A stretch of 64,000 nucleotides of DNA from Brevibacillus laterosporus LMG 15441 (GTDB lineage Bacteria; Bacillota; Bacilli; Brevibacillales; Brevibacillaceae): the NCBI RefSeq assembly GCF_000219535.2, contig NZ_CP007806.1, forward strand, positions 1,770,501 to 1,834,500. Direction: 5' to 3'. Below the pieces are notes generated by a model. It was given only the letters and a program-made list of their open reading frames with translations, did not search any database and was not told where the DNA came from. Below, one piece after another: positions 53,281 to 62,531 of the stretch. Every line of letters begins with the position of its first letter. The first letter of the stretch is position 1. Both the position numbers and the translations under genes were made by a program.

Positions 53281-54396
53281 GTGATTAATCAAGAACGAAT
53301 TCTTGCAGAGTTTTTGGAACTTGTACAGATTGACAGTGAAACAAAAGAAGAAGCAGCGATTGCTGAGGTATTAAAGGATAAATTGGCAAGCTTGGGCTTT
53401 TCTGTAGAGGAAGATGATGTTGCTTCCAAAACAGAACATAGTGCGAACAATTTGTTTGCTAACCTAGAAGGTACTGCTAAGGGTCCTGCCATTTTGTTTA
53501 GCTGCCACATGGATACCGTCGTTCCAGGCAAAGGTGTAAAGCCTTCCATTAAAGATGGGTATGTTGTAACAGATGGTACTACGATACTGGGTGCTGACGA
53601 TAAAGCAGGTATCGCGGCGATCTTTGAAGCGATTCGTACATTAAAAGAGAAAAACCTACCCCACCCATCTATCCAGGTTGTATTAACCGTTGGTGAGGAA
53701 TCTGGCCTAGTTGGATCACGTCACATGGATGCGAGCAAATTAAAGGCAGAAATGGGCTTTATTTTGGATTCAACAGGGAAAGTGGGCGAAATTGTCAAAG
53801 CTGGAGCTGGCCAATACCGCATTGTTACCAAAATCCACGGAAAAGCTGCTCATGCCGGTGTGAATCCAGAGGATGGCATAAGTGCTATCACTGTGGCTAG
53901 CAAGGCTATTTCACGTATGCCGCTTGGACGTATTGATGAAGATACTACTGCAAACATTGGCCGTTTTGAAGGTGGTCGCGCTTACAATATCGTTACAGAT
54001 TACGTGGAGATTTGGTCTGAGGCACGTAGTATGGTAAATGAAAAATTAGAAGCACAAGTGAAAAAAATGACGACTGCTTTTGAAGAAGTGGCTTCTGAGC
54101 TTGGGGCGACTTGTGAAAATGATGTTAAGTTTATGTATTCCGGCTATAAATTTGATGAAGGTACGCCAGTGCTACAAAAAGCAATTGCTGCGGTTAAACG
54201 TGTAGATCGCGAGCCGAAGCTAACCAATAGTGGCGGGGGCAGTGACGGTAACGTGTTTAACGGACATGGCATCCCATCTGTCAACTTTGGTATCGGGTAT
54301 GAAGAGATACATACAAAAAATGAACGCATGCCTTTAGAGGAGCTATACAAGGCTTCTGAATTGGTACTAGCGGTTATCGCTGAATGTGTAGAATAA
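53281..54396 (+). CDS. M20 family peptidase (PepT-like, YqjE type)
   Basis: A 371-aa zinc peptidase has ligands in SCHMDTV and GADDKAG, the catalytic Glu in GEESGLVG, a dimerisation domain (HGKAAHAGVNPEDG) and the last metal His in EEIHTKNERM. Family members cleave tripeptides or other small peptides in the cytosol. The start is GTG 53281, 8 nt after GGAGG; the longer frame lacks a site. In B. subtilis the yqjD-yqjE order, carboxylase then this peptidase, is the same. Confidence 0.92.
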   Translation: MINQERILAEFLELVQIDSETKEEAAIAEVLKDKLASLGFSVEEDDVASKTEHSANNLFANLEGTAKGPAILFSCHMDTVVPGKGVKPSIKDGYVVTDGTTILGADDKAGIAAIFEAIRTLKEKNLPHPSIQVVLTVGEESGLVGSRHMDASKLKAEMGFILDSTGKVGEIVKAGAGQYRIVTKIHGKAAHAGVNPEDGISAITVASKAISRMPLGRIDEDTTANIGRFEGGRAYNIVTDYVEIWSEARSMVNEKLEAQVKKMTTAFEEVASELGATCENDVKFMYSGYKFDEGTPVLQKAIAAVKRVDREPKLTNSGGGSDGNVFNGHGIPSVNFGIGYEEIHTKNERMPLEELYKASELVLAVIAECVE

Positions 54397-54403
54397 CGAA
54401 TAG

Positions 54404-54438
54404 GAAAAGAGCTTGGTCATCGCACCAAGCTCTTTTTT
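54404..54438 (+). terminator. Terminator of the PepT-like gene
   Basis: AAAAGAGCTTGGT and ACCAAGCTCTTTT form a perfect stem around CATCGC, followed by TT. Confidence 0.9.
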
Positions 54439-54533
54439 GTATGTCCTAGAAAGTTTGGAAGAGGAGGGGCATAGGTATGGAATGTATAATGTTCCATCTT
54501 TTTTAAGAAATAAAATGGATGAGGATGAAGAGA

Positions 54534-55643
54534 ATGCAACAAATGATGGCAGGTCATATTCTTACCTGTATAGAAGAACGAACAGGAGTTACAGAAGTAC
54601 TCGTTCAGCGAGCAGATGGTAAAAAACAACGTGCTATTTATTATGGTCAAAAAGAAGATGTAAGGGTGGGGAAATCAGTGTTGCTTAATGTTTCAGCAAC
54701 TCATTTGGAGTTAGGAACCGGTGGGACAGACTTTATAATGGCTCTGGAACCTTTTTGTAATAGACAACATTACCCATCAAAATACGGGCATATTATGAAA
54801 ATGCGCTATACTCCCTGGCAGATGGCCGTGGATACACTAGAAGAACAGGAGAGTCCCTATCATGGGCTATTTGCTCAGGAGGAATTGTCTTTAGCGGGGA
54901 GTTTTGTACTGATAGCAGAATTACATAGTATGCTGCCTGCATTATGCGTTCAATTAAAAGAACGGATGCCAGAAGCACGAATTGTTTATATGATGACGGA
55001 CCATACCGCACTGCCACTCTCCCTATCACAGCATGTACACTGGCTTGTAAGCAACGAATATGTACACGCCACCATTACGACCGGTCAGGCTTTTGGGGGA
55101 GATGGAGAATGCGTCAATACCGTAACGGGCCTACTAGCTGCAAAACATGTGTATCAAGCGGATTGGATCATTTGTACGCCTGGACCTGGCGGAGTAGGTA
55201 CAGGTACGCCTTATGGCTTCACAGGCTTACAATTAGCGGATATTTTGCATCATGTGGATATTCTGGGCGGAGTACCGTTTTTTTTACCAAGAATTAGCTT
55301 TGGAGATAAAAGAGAACGGCACTATGGCATTAGTCATCATACAACCACCCTGTTAAAGAAATTTGTGCTTCGACCTGTACTTCTACCGATACCTCTGTTT
55401 GGAGATGCACGTGATCTACATATCGAAAGCCAGATAGAACAATCATCTTTGGCGAAAAAACATATTATCCTCAGACAAAAAGCAGGGACAGTATCAGAGA
55501 TTGATAGTCTGTATAAAAGGCATCACCTAGAGAAGCTTTCCTCGATGGGACGGAATTGGAAGGAAGACCCGACTCCCTTTATAACCGCTGATATAATGGC
55601 CAAAACTGCCTGGTGGCTTAAGCAACTAGTCGAAATGAACTAA
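54534..55643 (+). CDS. DUF3866 family protein
   Basis: The 369-aa protein matches DUF3866, which is conserved in Firmicutes near nudF and spoIIM. Visible are an N-terminal beta-barrel (VLVQRADGKKQRAIYY, VRVGKSVLLNVSATHLELGTGG in parts) and a Rossmann-like body (VYMMTDHTALPLSLSQHV, TGQAFGGDGECVNTVTGL, CTPGPGGVGTGTPYGF). The function is unknown. Three in-frame ATGs (54519, 54525, 54534) are candidates; 54534 is preferred because GAGG lies 9 nt before it. A TATAAT at 54485-54490 may be its -10. Confidence 0.82.
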   Translation: MQQMMAGHILTCIEERTGVTEVLVQRADGKKQRAIYYGQKEDVRVGKSVLLNVSATHLELGTGGTDFIMALEPFCNRQHYPSKYGHIMKMRYTPWQMAVDTLEEQESPYHGLFAQEELSLAGSFVLIAELHSMLPALCVQLKERMPEARIVYMMTDHTALPLSLSQHVHWLVSNEYVHATITTGQAFGGDGECVNTVTGLLAAKHVYQADWIICTPGPGGVGTGTPYGFTGLQLADILHHVDILGGVPFFLPRISFGDKRERHYGISHHTTTLLKKFVLRPVLLPIPLFGDARDLHIESQIEQSSLAKKHIILRQKAGTVSEIDSLYKRHHLEKLSSMGRNWKEDPTPFITADIMAKTAWWLKQLVEMN

Positions 55644-55650
55644 GTACCGT

Positions 55651-55788
55651 TTAGACCTTGGGCTGATTTATTTGCTGTAAATAGTCATGTAATGTGATGG
55701 GCTGCTCAGATAAGCCACGCAGAGCGGCCTGAATTTCATTTACTTTCCCAACCAAGCGTAACTGTTTCAAATCTGTATATAATTTCAT
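55651..55788 (-). CDS. mciZ: Candidate MciZ, peptide inhibitor of FtsZ (45 aa)
   Basis: A minus-strand ORF encodes 45 residues beginning MKLYTDLKQLRLVGKVNEIQ and ending LHDYLQQINQPKV. The short N-terminal strand, the LRLVGKxxEIxAxL core and the C-terminal helix match B. subtilis MciZ (LVGKAWEIRAKL core, from memory), the mother-cell peptide that caps FtsZ during sporulation. The location beside nudF also fits. AAAGGGGGAC precedes the ATG. A weak sigma-E-like pair (GGTACACT, 14 bp, CATAACTC) lies upstream. It was too short for routine ORF calling. Confidence 0.6.
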   Translation of the reverse strand: MKLYTDLKQLRLVGKVNEIQAALRGLSEQPITLHDYLQQINQPKV

Positions 55789-56060
55789 CCTAATGTCCCC
55801 CTTTGGATTTAGAAGAGTTATGTACAACTGATTGAGAGTGTACCTAGAACTGTAGTTTTATGTAAGAAGTTGTGGTCATTGAAATTCGAGGAGAGATTTT
55901 CTGAGAAAGGGTTGTACAAGCTATTCTTGATGCTAAGATATGGAGAGGGATTCGAAAAAAGAACTAAAAGGTGAATGATTTCAAAGGTAAATAGGTATTT
56001 TTATGAAAAGTATGGTGTGCAAAAGCAGCAAAAAACATTGTCCTTTAGGAGGAAACATCC

Positions 56061-56624
56061 ATGAAACAAGCTCAGCACGATTCGTTATATGAAAAAACGA
56101 TTGCTACGAAAAAAATCTACGACGGCAAAATTATTTCGGTTCAGGTTGACGATGTAGAACTACCGAATGGTCATACAGCTAAACGGGAGATTGTGAAGCA
56201 TCAAGGTGCTGTAGCGGTTATGCCGATTACAGAGGATGGCAAATTGATCGTTGTGCGTCAATTTCGTAAACCATTGGAGCGATCTATTGTAGAAATTCCT
56301 GCTGGTAAGCTTGAGAGGGGAGAAGATCCTTTAGAGTGTGCCAAGCGTGAATTAGAAGAAGAGACTGGCTTTAAAGCCAAGGAGTATAAACATATCAGCT
56401 CGTTTTATACCTCACCGGGGTTTGCAGATGAGCTTTTACATCTGTACATGGCTACGGGATTGGTCGAGGGAGAATGCAAACCTGACGAAGATGAATTTGT
56501 TGAAGTGATGTACGTGACACTTGAAGAAGCTAGAAAACTTCATGAAGCGGGAGAGATTCGAGACGCTAAAACCGTTCTTGCTTTGTTTGTAATGGAAAAT
56601 GAGCGTTTGAATCAGCGTCTGTAA
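56061..56624 (+). CDS. nudF: ADP-ribose pyrophosphatase (Nudix)
   Basis: A 187-aa Nudix hydrolase with the box G-x5-E-x7-REUXEEXGU in GEDPLECAKRELEEETGF and the ADP-ribosase-type proline downstream (SFYTSPGFADE). It converts ADP-ribose to AMP and ribose 5-phosphate. AGGAGGAAACATCC precedes the ATG. The stop is 2 bp before the endonuclease Q start, so the two are likely coupled. Confidence 0.95.
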   Translation: MKQAQHDSLYEKTIATKKIYDGKIISVQVDDVELPNGHTAKREIVKHQGAVAVMPITEDGKLIVVRQFRKPLERSIVEIPAGKLERGEDPLECAKRELEEETGFKAKEYKHISSFYTSPGFADELLHLYMATGLVEGECKPDEDEFVEVMYVTLEEARKLHEAGEIRDAKTVLALFVMENERLNQRL

Positions 56625-56626
56625 TC

Positions 56627-57808
56627 ATGCTGTCCTCTTTCTTTGCGGATTTACATATACACATTGGCGGAACGATGTCAGGTAAGGCTGTGAAAATTAC
56701 GGCTTCCAGAAAAATGACGCTTCATAGTATTTTGGAGGAAGCCTCTGAGCGTAAGGGAATGGAGATCATTGGTGTGATAGACGCGCATGCTCCCGAGGTG
56801 CAGGCTGAATTGCAGGAATTGATTGATCGAAAAATGGCTATAGCTCATCCCGATGGAGGCATCTATTATAAACGAACACTTCTACTGCTCGGCTGTGAGG
56901 TTGAAATTAAGGAACCTAATAGGGGAGAAGCTCATTTTTTGTGTTATATACCTGATTTGCGCAGGATGCGTCTCTTCACGGAGTGGTTGGCTGTTCGTTG
57001 CAAGAATGTACACCTAAGCTCACAACGCGTATATACAAGCCTTCTTGAGCTCCAGCATTTTATTGACCGGCACGAGGGACTTATGATACCAGCACACATC
57101 TTTACACCTCATAAAGGGCTTTATGGGAGCTGTACGGATCATCTTAGCGAGGTTGCCGATCCTAGCTTGGTCTATGCAGTTGAGCTAGGTTTAAGTGCAA
57201 ATACAAAGATGACAGATCGGCTACAGGAGTTGCATGAGAAAACCTTTGTGACAAATTCAGATGCCCATTCCTTACAAAAGATTGGTAGGGAATATCAAGC
57301 GATCTTGCTAAAGCAACCAAGCTTCCAGGAGTGGGCGATGGCGATGCGGCGTGAGCAAGGCAGAAGGGTTGCGTCTAATTATGGGCTATCTCCACAGCTA
57401 GGTAAGTATCACCAAACAGCGTGTCAGGGATGTGGGTCCATGGAACAAGAGAATGAGCTGGGACGGTGCCCTGCGTGTGGGTATAAACGGATGGTAAGAG
57501 GTGTTAGCCAACGGATAGATCAGTTAGCTGATGTGCCAATCGGGGTGCATCCTACTCATCGTCCACCGTATGTAGAGCAGATTCCTTTAGAGTTTTTACC
57601 AGGGATAGGCCCTAAAATGCGGCAAAAAATCTATGAAAAAATCGGAACCGAAATGGATGTTCTTCACCGAGTAGATGAGGAGATTTTGTGTCAGATATTA
57701 GGTGAAAAAGTGACGAGTACGATTGTAAAGGCAAGGCGTGGCGAGCTATTGATTCAAGCAGGTCGAGCTGGGATCTATGGAAAGGTGATGGAAGAAAAAG
57801 GGGAGTAA
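56627..57808 (+). CDS. Endonuclease Q family protein (PHP domain)
   Basis: The 393-aa protein has an N-terminal PHP metal-dependent domain (FADLHIHIGG, VIDAHAPEV, GCEVEIKE, IPAHIFTPHKG, NSDAH), a four-Cys zinc-binding segment (CQGCGSMEQENELGRCPACG) and a C-terminal helix-hairpin-helix part (FLPGIGPKMRQKIYEK). This is the architecture of endonuclease Q, which nicks DNA 5' of deaminated or abasic bases. It may act with the adjacent Nudix enzyme in housekeeping repair. The ATG lies 2 bp after the nudF stop without a strong own site. Confidence 0.9.
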   Translation: MLSSFFADLHIHIGGTMSGKAVKITASRKMTLHSILEEASERKGMEIIGVIDAHAPEVQAELQELIDRKMAIAHPDGGIYYKRTLLLLGCEVEIKEPNRGEAHFLCYIPDLRRMRLFTEWLAVRCKNVHLSSQRVYTSLLELQHFIDRHEGLMIPAHIFTPHKGLYGSCTDHLSEVADPSLVYAVELGLSANTKMTDRLQELHEKTFVTNSDAHSLQKIGREYQAILLKQPSFQEWAMAMRREQGRRVASNYGLSPQLGKYHQTACQGCGSMEQENELGRCPACGYKRMVRGVSQRIDQLADVPIGVHPTHRPPYVEQIPLEFLPGIGPKMRQKIYEKIGTEMDVLHRVDEEILCQILGEKVTSTIVKARRGELLIQAGRAGIYGKVMEEKGE

Positions 57809-57884
57809 CACCTATTTATTAGTCATAGAATAGACAAGCGGTGCATAGATTGTAAGTATCCTGACAGCCAAGGAGGGGGCCGTC

Positions 57885-58511
57885 TTGCGTAACCGCTTTG
57901 GACATGGCATCCAACTTTATTTAAAAGAAAACCAATCCCTTTTCCTATTTACCATCGTCCTATTTACAATGGGTATTATCTTTGGAGCTGTGCTTGTTAA
58001 TTCGCTTGATTTGTCACAGCGCCATGAATTGCTTGGCTTTCTCAATTATTTTTTCTCTAACTTTGATAAAAGCGGCATAACGGATTCCTCCCTACATTTT
58101 CAACAAGCGTTTGGATATCACTTAAAAACAATTTTGATACTGTGGGTATTAGGAATGTCCATTATTGGATTGCCTATGATTTTGCTCCTATTATTTCTTA
58201 AGGGTATCATTGTTGGTTTTACCGTTGGATTTCTCGTAGGAGAATTGCAATGGAAGGGAGTGACGTTTGCTCTGCTCGGTGTTCTTCCGCAAAATATGTT
58301 AGTGGTTCCCGCTATGCTCATTGCCGGCGTTGCAGGTATTTCATTTTCTCTTCGTTTGGTTCGTACTAGATTAGTTACACGTCGAGATAGCATTATGCCC
58401 CATTTCGCTCATTATTCGATTTTAATGGGGAGCATGTTTATAATCCTGATAGCTGCTGCTTTATTGGAGACTTTTTTGTCGCCATTATTAATGCAGTACG
58501 CTATTAATTAA
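57885..58511 (+). CDS. spoIIM: Stage II sporulation protein M
   Basis: This 208-aa integral membrane protein is part of the SpoIIDMP engulfment machine that remodels septal peptidoglycan. It has a cytoplasmic basic N-terminus and five TM helices (LFLFTIVLFTMGIIFGAVL first; MLVVPAMLIAGVAGISFSL fourth). The start is TTG 57885, 8 nt after AAGGAGG. Mother-cell sigma-E control is expected; I saw no confident promoter in the 76-bp gap. Confidence 0.95.
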   Translation: MRNRFGHGIQLYLKENQSLFLFTIVLFTMGIIFGAVLVNSLDLSQRHELLGFLNYFFSNFDKSGITDSSLHFQQAFGYHLKTILILWVLGMSIIGLPMILLLLFLKGIIVGFTVGFLVGELQWKGVTFALLGVLPQNMLVVPAMLIAGVAGISFSLRLVRTRLVTRRDSIMPHFAHYSILMGSMFIILIAAALLETFLSPLLMQYAIN

Positions 58512-58540
58512 GAATAATTATAAGATAAGAACTTATGTAT

Positions 58541-58570
58541 TTGACTAAATAGATTTCTCTCCTCTATAAT
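58541..58570 (+). promoter_or_regulatory. Sigma-A promoter of fur
   Basis: TTGACT (58541-58546), 18 bp, TATAAT (58565-58570), 36 bp before the fur ATG. I saw no convincing Fur box overlapping it. Confidence 0.7.
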
Positions 58571-58605
58571 AAGTACAGGTTTGATGCGAACGGGGAGGGG
58601 CATAC

Positions 58606-59067
58606 ATGGAAGAAAAAATAGAAAAGATAAAGCAACAATTACATTCGCACCACTATAAATTGACTCCGCAACGCGAAGCTACAGTTCGTGTCTTACTGGA
58701 GAATGAAGCAGATCATCTCAGCGCTGAGGATGTCTACTTAAAGGTAAAAGACAAAGCTCCTGAGATTGGCTTAGCGACGGTATATCGGACCTTGGAGCTA
58801 TTGAGTGAGCTGCGGATTATCCATAAAATGAACTTTGGCGATGGAGTAGCGCGTTATGACCTCCGAGATGATAATGCTAAACATCACCATCATCACTTAA
58901 TATGCTTACATTGTGGTACGGTGGATGAGATATTCGAAGATTTGTTAGTGGGAACAGAAGAGAAGGTAAAAGCGGACTACAAATTTGCTGTAACAGATCA
59001 CCGACTCAGTTTTTATGGAATCTGCCATCGTTGTCTTGATAAAGTTAATTTGGAAGACTACAAGTAA
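58606..59067 (+). CDS. fur: Fur family transcriptional regulator (ferric uptake regulator)
   Basis: The 153-aa regulator has a winged-helix domain (about 15-85, LTPQREATVRVLLENE, GLATVYRTLELLSEL) and a C-terminal metal-binding dimerisation domain with a run of five His (KHHHHHLICLHCG) and two CxxC pairs (CLHC, CHRC) for structural zinc. Position directly before yqzK and xerD matches B. subtilis fur rather than perR or zur. It has its own sigma-A promoter and is followed by a terminator. Confidence 0.93.
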   Translation: MEEKIEKIKQQLHSHHYKLTPQREATVRVLLENEADHLSAEDVYLKVKDKAPEIGLATVYRTLELLSELRIIHKMNFGDGVARYDLRDDNAKHHHHHLICLHCGTVDEIFEDLLVGTEEKVKADYKFAVTDHRLSFYGICHRCLDKVNLEDYK

Positions 59068-59099
59068 AAACTTCTCCATAGTAAAGGAGAAGTTTTTTT
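59067..59099 (+). terminator. Terminator of fur
   Basis: AAAAACTTCTCC and GGAGAAGTTTTT pair around ATAGTAAA, followed by TT. The stem begins within two bases of the stop codon. Confidence 0.88.
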
Positions 59100-59172
59100 C
59101 TTGTTCATGAAAGTCATGAATAGGGACAAAAAGGCATAAAATAGCAACAACCGTGCTCAAGGGGCTGTTGCA

Positions 59173-59412
59173 ATGAGTTTTCCATTTCGCCGTTTTATGG
59201 AATTAATTCGATTCTTTTTGCTTTTTGTCACTTGTTCCTTGTTTAGCTATGGAGTAGTATCCTACTTATCACACCATCTTTTGCCGGCAAATCCCTATAG
59301 AGAACCTACCGGGAATGCTGTTAAGGTGGTAAAATGGCTGAACAATAAACCCGTATCTGAGTTGGACTGGTATTTAGAGCGCCTTCAGCTTTTTTTCTTG
59401 GAAGGAGAATGA
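59173..59412 (+). CDS. yqzK: DUF4227 membrane protein (YqzK-like)
   Basis: A 79-aa protein has one TM helix (LIRFFLLFVTCSLFSYGVV) and a soluble tail (EPTGNAVKVVKWL, ELDWYLERLQLFF). It matches DUF4227, always found between fur and xerD in Bacillales. AGGGGCTGTTGCA precedes the ATG. The function is unknown. Confidence 0.85.
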   Translation: MSFPFRRFMELIRFFLLFVTCSLFSYGVVSYLSHHLLPANPYREPTGNAVKVVKWLNNKPVSELDWYLERLQLFFLEGE

Positions 59413-59461
59413 AAAAGCAGGATTTTGTAAGTGCGCTGTTGAAATGTATAAGGTACCACTC

Positions 59462-59470
59462 TGGTATAAT
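59462..59470 (+). promoter_or_regulatory. Extended -10 promoter of xerD
   Basis: TGGTATAAT lies 24 bp before the xerD ATG; TTGAAA upstream is 20 bp away, too far for a normal -35. Confidence 0.45.
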
Positions 59471-59494
59471 TAATCCAGGAGGAGAAGTGGCTTC

Positions 59495-60382
59495 ATGGAT
59501 ACGCTAATCGATCAGTTTACCCACTTTCTCGCAGTAGAAAAAGGACTTGCAGCAAATACGCTGGAATCCTATCAACATGACTTGGTAATGTACGCTGCTT
59601 ATTTGAATGACCAGGGAATTAGCAAGATAGAAGATACTACACGTACTCATATCGTTGGCTATCTCTTCATGCTTCAAGAGAAAGGACGGGCTACGGCTAC
59701 CTTATCTAGAAATATGGCATCCATACGTGCCTTTTATCAGTTCTTGGTTCGAGACCGTCATATGACAACTGATCCATCCATTCATCTGGAAACACCCAAA
59801 ATCGAGAAAAGGTTGCCTAAGGTGCTGTCAGTAGAAGAGGTAGAGCGGTTATTAGATGGTCCAAAAGGAAATGTACCTATAGCATATCGTGATAAAGCCA
59901 TGCTAGAATTACTATATGCGACCGGAATTCGCGTTTCCGAGTTAGTATCCTTACAACTGGGGGATATTAATTTGGACATGGGCTTTGTCAAATGTATGGG
60001 GAAAGGTTCCAAGGAACGCATGATTCCACTTGGTAGCATTGCCATTCAAGTAATCCGAACCTATTTGGATCGGGGGCGTCCACAGCTTGTTAAGGCAAGT
60101 TCAGACCAGGCGTTGTTTTTAAATCATTTAGGCACACAGATTACGCGCCAGGGATTTTGGAAAATTATTAAAAAATATGCCTTACAAGAGGGAATCCAAA
60201 AGGAGATTACACCGCATACCTTGCGACACTCCTTTGCAACACATCTTTTAGAAAATGGTGCAGACTTGCGATCTGTACAGGAAATGTTGGGACATGCCGA
60301 TATTTCTACCACTCAAATTTATACGCATGTAACGCGTACGCGCATCAAAGATGTCTATGCAAAAACACATCCTCGTGCCTAA
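59495..60382 (+). CDS. xerD: Tyrosine recombinase XerD
   Basis: A 295-aa site-specific recombinase that with XerC resolves chromosome dimers at dif. The N-terminal SAM-like DNA-binding domain (about 1-90, VEKGLAANTLESYQHDL) is followed by the catalytic domain with Arg in ATGIRVSELV, Lys in GKGSKER, HxLR in HTLRHSFATHLL, and HxxR-type GHADISTTQIYTHV with the nucleophilic Tyr. AGGAGGAG precedes the ATG. It starts the xerD-deoB-punA run. Confidence 0.96.
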   Translation: MDTLIDQFTHFLAVEKGLAANTLESYQHDLVMYAAYLNDQGISKIEDTTRTHIVGYLFMLQEKGRATATLSRNMASIRAFYQFLVRDRHMTTDPSIHLETPKIEKRLPKVLSVEEVERLLDGPKGNVPIAYRDKAMLELLYATGIRVSELVSLQLGDINLDMGFVKCMGKGSKERMIPLGSIAIQVIRTYLDRGRPQLVKASSDQALFLNHLGTQITRQGFWKIIKKYALQEGIQKEITPHTLRHSFATHLLENGADLRSVQEMLGHADISTTQIYTHVTRTRIKDVYAKTHPRA

Positions 60383-60439
60383 AGAGATGGACGTACACTT
60401 TACAAGGCAGACTTCAAGTGCATAAGGAGGAACACACAA

Positions 60440-61615
60440 ATGAATCGTTTTTCGCGTGTATTTTTAATTGTGTTGGATAGTGTTGGAATTGGTGAATTGC
60501 CTGACGCTAAGAAATTTAATGATGAAGGTTCTCATACACTTGGTCATATTGCACAAAAGGTAGATGGGTTCGCACTTCCGCATCTTGCAGAATTAGGTCT
60601 GGGTACTATTGCTCCGCTACATAATGTACCAGCTGTGGCTGCACCTCGCGCACACTATGGCAAAATGAAAGAAATCTCTATGGGGAAAGATACAACAACT
60701 GGACATTGGGAAATTATGGGGTTGCATGTATCTACTCCGTTTAATACATATCCAGATGGATTTCCACAAGAATTAATTGAGGAATTCGAGCAACGCATCG
60801 GGCGTAAAGTATTAGGTAACAAGGTAGCATCTGGAACTGAAATTCTGGATGAATTAGGCGAAGAGCATATGAAAACAGGTGCAGTAATTGTGTATACGTC
60901 TGCTGATAGCGTATTCCAAGTTGCTGCTCATGAAGAAATCGTACCGCTAGAAGAGCTATACAAGATCTGTGAGATTGCCCGTGAGCTTACACTGCGTGAC
61001 GAATATGCGGTTACACGTGTAATTGCTCGTCCGTTTTTAGGAAAACCAGGGGCATTTGAACGTACTTCAAATCGTCATGACTACTCTGTGAAACCATTTG
61101 ACAATACGGTTATGAACAACCTTGTAGAGGCAGGACTCACTTCCATTGCGATTGGTAAAATCTCTGATATTTATGCAGGAGAGGGTGTAAGTAAAGAGAT
61201 TCGATCCAAGGACAACATGGATGGAGTAGATAAACTACTTCAAAGCATGCAAGAATCCTTTACAGGGCTTAGCTTTGTAAATCTAGTTGATTTCGATGCC
61301 AAATATGGTCATCGCCGCGATCCAGAAGGGTACGGAAAAGCGTTAATGGAGTTTGACGCACGCGTTCCTGAGCTACTGGCAGCTTTAAAAGAAAATGATT
61401 TACTTATCATAACAGCTGATCATGGAAATGACCCAACTCATCATGGTACTGATCATACTCGCGAATATGTACCTATACTGGCTTACTACAAAAACTTGGA
61501 GACAGGCAAAAATCTAGGTGTGCGTGAAACATTTGCTGACCTAGGGGCAACCATTGCCGAAAACTTCGAAGTGAAAATGCCGAAAATCGGTCAAAGTTTC
61601 TTAGCTCAATTGTAG
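60440..61615 (+). CDS. deoB: Phosphopentomutase
   Basis: The 391-aa alkaline-phosphatase-fold enzyme interconverts (deoxy)ribose 1- and 5-phosphates. Metal and phosphoryl-acceptor residues appear in [26 protein letters not shown] (Thr acceptor), [15 protein letters not shown] and [33 protein letters not shown] precedes the ATG. The 13-bp gap to punA indicates an operon for nucleoside salvage. Confidence 0.97.
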   Translation: MNRFSRVFLIVLDSVGIGELPDAKKFNDEGSHTLGHIAQKVDGFALPHLAELGLGTIAPLHNVPAVAAPRAHYGKMKEISMGKDTTTGHWEIMGLHVSTPFNTYPDGFPQELIEEFEQRIGRKVLGNKVASGTEILDELGEEHMKTGAVIVYTSADSVFQVAAHEEIVPLEELYKICEIARELTLRDEYAVTRVIARPFLGKPGAFERTSNRHDYSVKPFDNTVMNNLVEAGLTSIAIGKISDIYAGEGVSKEIRSKDNMDGVDKLLQSMQESFTGLSFVNLVDFDAKYGHRRDPEGYGKALMEFDARVPELLAALKENDLLIITADHGNDPTHHGTDHTREYVPILAYYKNLETGKNLGVRETFADLGATIAENFEVKMPKIGQSFLAQL

Positions 61616-61628
61616 GGGGAGAGCATAC

Positions 61629-62438
61629 ATGTCCAAAATTCTTGAAGCAAAGGCGTTTATTGAGGAAAAGCTTACTGAAAAGCCAACCATCGGCTTAGTT
61701 TTAGGCTCAGGTCTAGGTGTTTTGGCAGATGAAATTGAAGAAACTACTGTTATTCCATACAACGAGATTCCCCATTTTACAAAATCAACAGTAGTCGGAC
61801 ATAAAGGGCAGCTTGTTATTGGAAAATTGAAAGGCAAGCAGGTAGTAGCGATGCAAGGACGCTTTCACTACTATGAAGGGCATGAATTGGAAGCTGTTGT
61901 GTTCCCGATTCGTGTCATGAAAGCGATTGGTGTAGAAACCATCATTGTTACGAATGCAGCAGGTGGCATCAATGAATCCTATAAACCAGGTGATTTGATG
62001 TTAATTTCTGATCATCTCAATCTGACGTATCGCAATCCGTTAATCGGAGGAAATGATGAGTCTTTAGGCGCTCGCTTCCCTGATATGTCTGAAGCTTATT
62101 CCAAACGCTTACGTAAGCTTTCTAAAGAGATTGCAGCTACATTGGGCATCCAATTACAAGAAGGCGTGTATGCAGGGCTATTAGGCCCATCCTATGAAAC
62201 TCCTGCTGAGATTCGCATGTTGCGTATTCTGGGCGGAGATGCTGTTGGGATGTCTACAGTACCAGAGGTAATCGTGGCTCGCCATATGAACATAGAGGTA
62301 CTCGGTATTTCTTGCATCAGCAATATGGCGGCAGGAATTCTTGATCAACCATTATCCCATGACGAGGTAATGGAGACGACTGAGAAGGTAAAAGCGGAGT
62401 TTCTTTCCTTAGTAAAAAGTGTAATTGAAAAGATGTAA
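61629..62438 (+). CDS. punA: Purine-nucleoside phosphorylase
   Basis: The 269-aa trimeric-type PNP cleaves purine ribo- and deoxyribonucleosides to base and pentose 1-phosphate, feeding DeoB. Family text: LVLGSGLGVLADEI, VGHKGQLVIGKLKG, MQGRFHYYEGH, TNAAGGINESYKPGDLM, GLLGPSYETPAEIRML, DAVGMSTVPEVIVARH. GGGGGAGAGC precedes the ATG. It is the last gene of the operon before a strong terminator. Confidence 0.96.
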   Translation: MSKILEAKAFIEEKLTEKPTIGLVLGSGLGVLADEIEETTVIPYNEIPHFTKSTVVGHKGQLVIGKLKGKQVVAMQGRFHYYEGHELEAVVFPIRVMKAIGVETIIVTNAAGGINESYKPGDLMLISDHLNLTYRNPLIGGNDESLGARFPDMSEAYSKRLRKLSKEIAATLGIQLQEGVYAGLLGPSYETPAEIRMLRILGGDAVGMSTVPEVIVARHMNIEVLGISCISNMAAGILDQPLSHDEVMETTEKVKAEFLSLVKSVIEKM

Positions 62439-62492
62439 TCTTTCATAATCTGTCGACGAGTGAAACATAAGGAATGCTTTCAAACATTCACA

Positions 62493-62528
62493 AAAACCCC
62501 TTTGGCTTTTCTGCCCAAAGGGGTTTTT
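62493..62528. terminator. Bidirectional terminator between punA and the IclR gene
   Basis: AAAAACCCCTTTGG pairs with CCCAAAGGGGTTTTT around CTTTTCTG, with T tracts on both strands, between convergent genes. Confidence 0.9.
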
Positions 62529-62531
62529 ATG

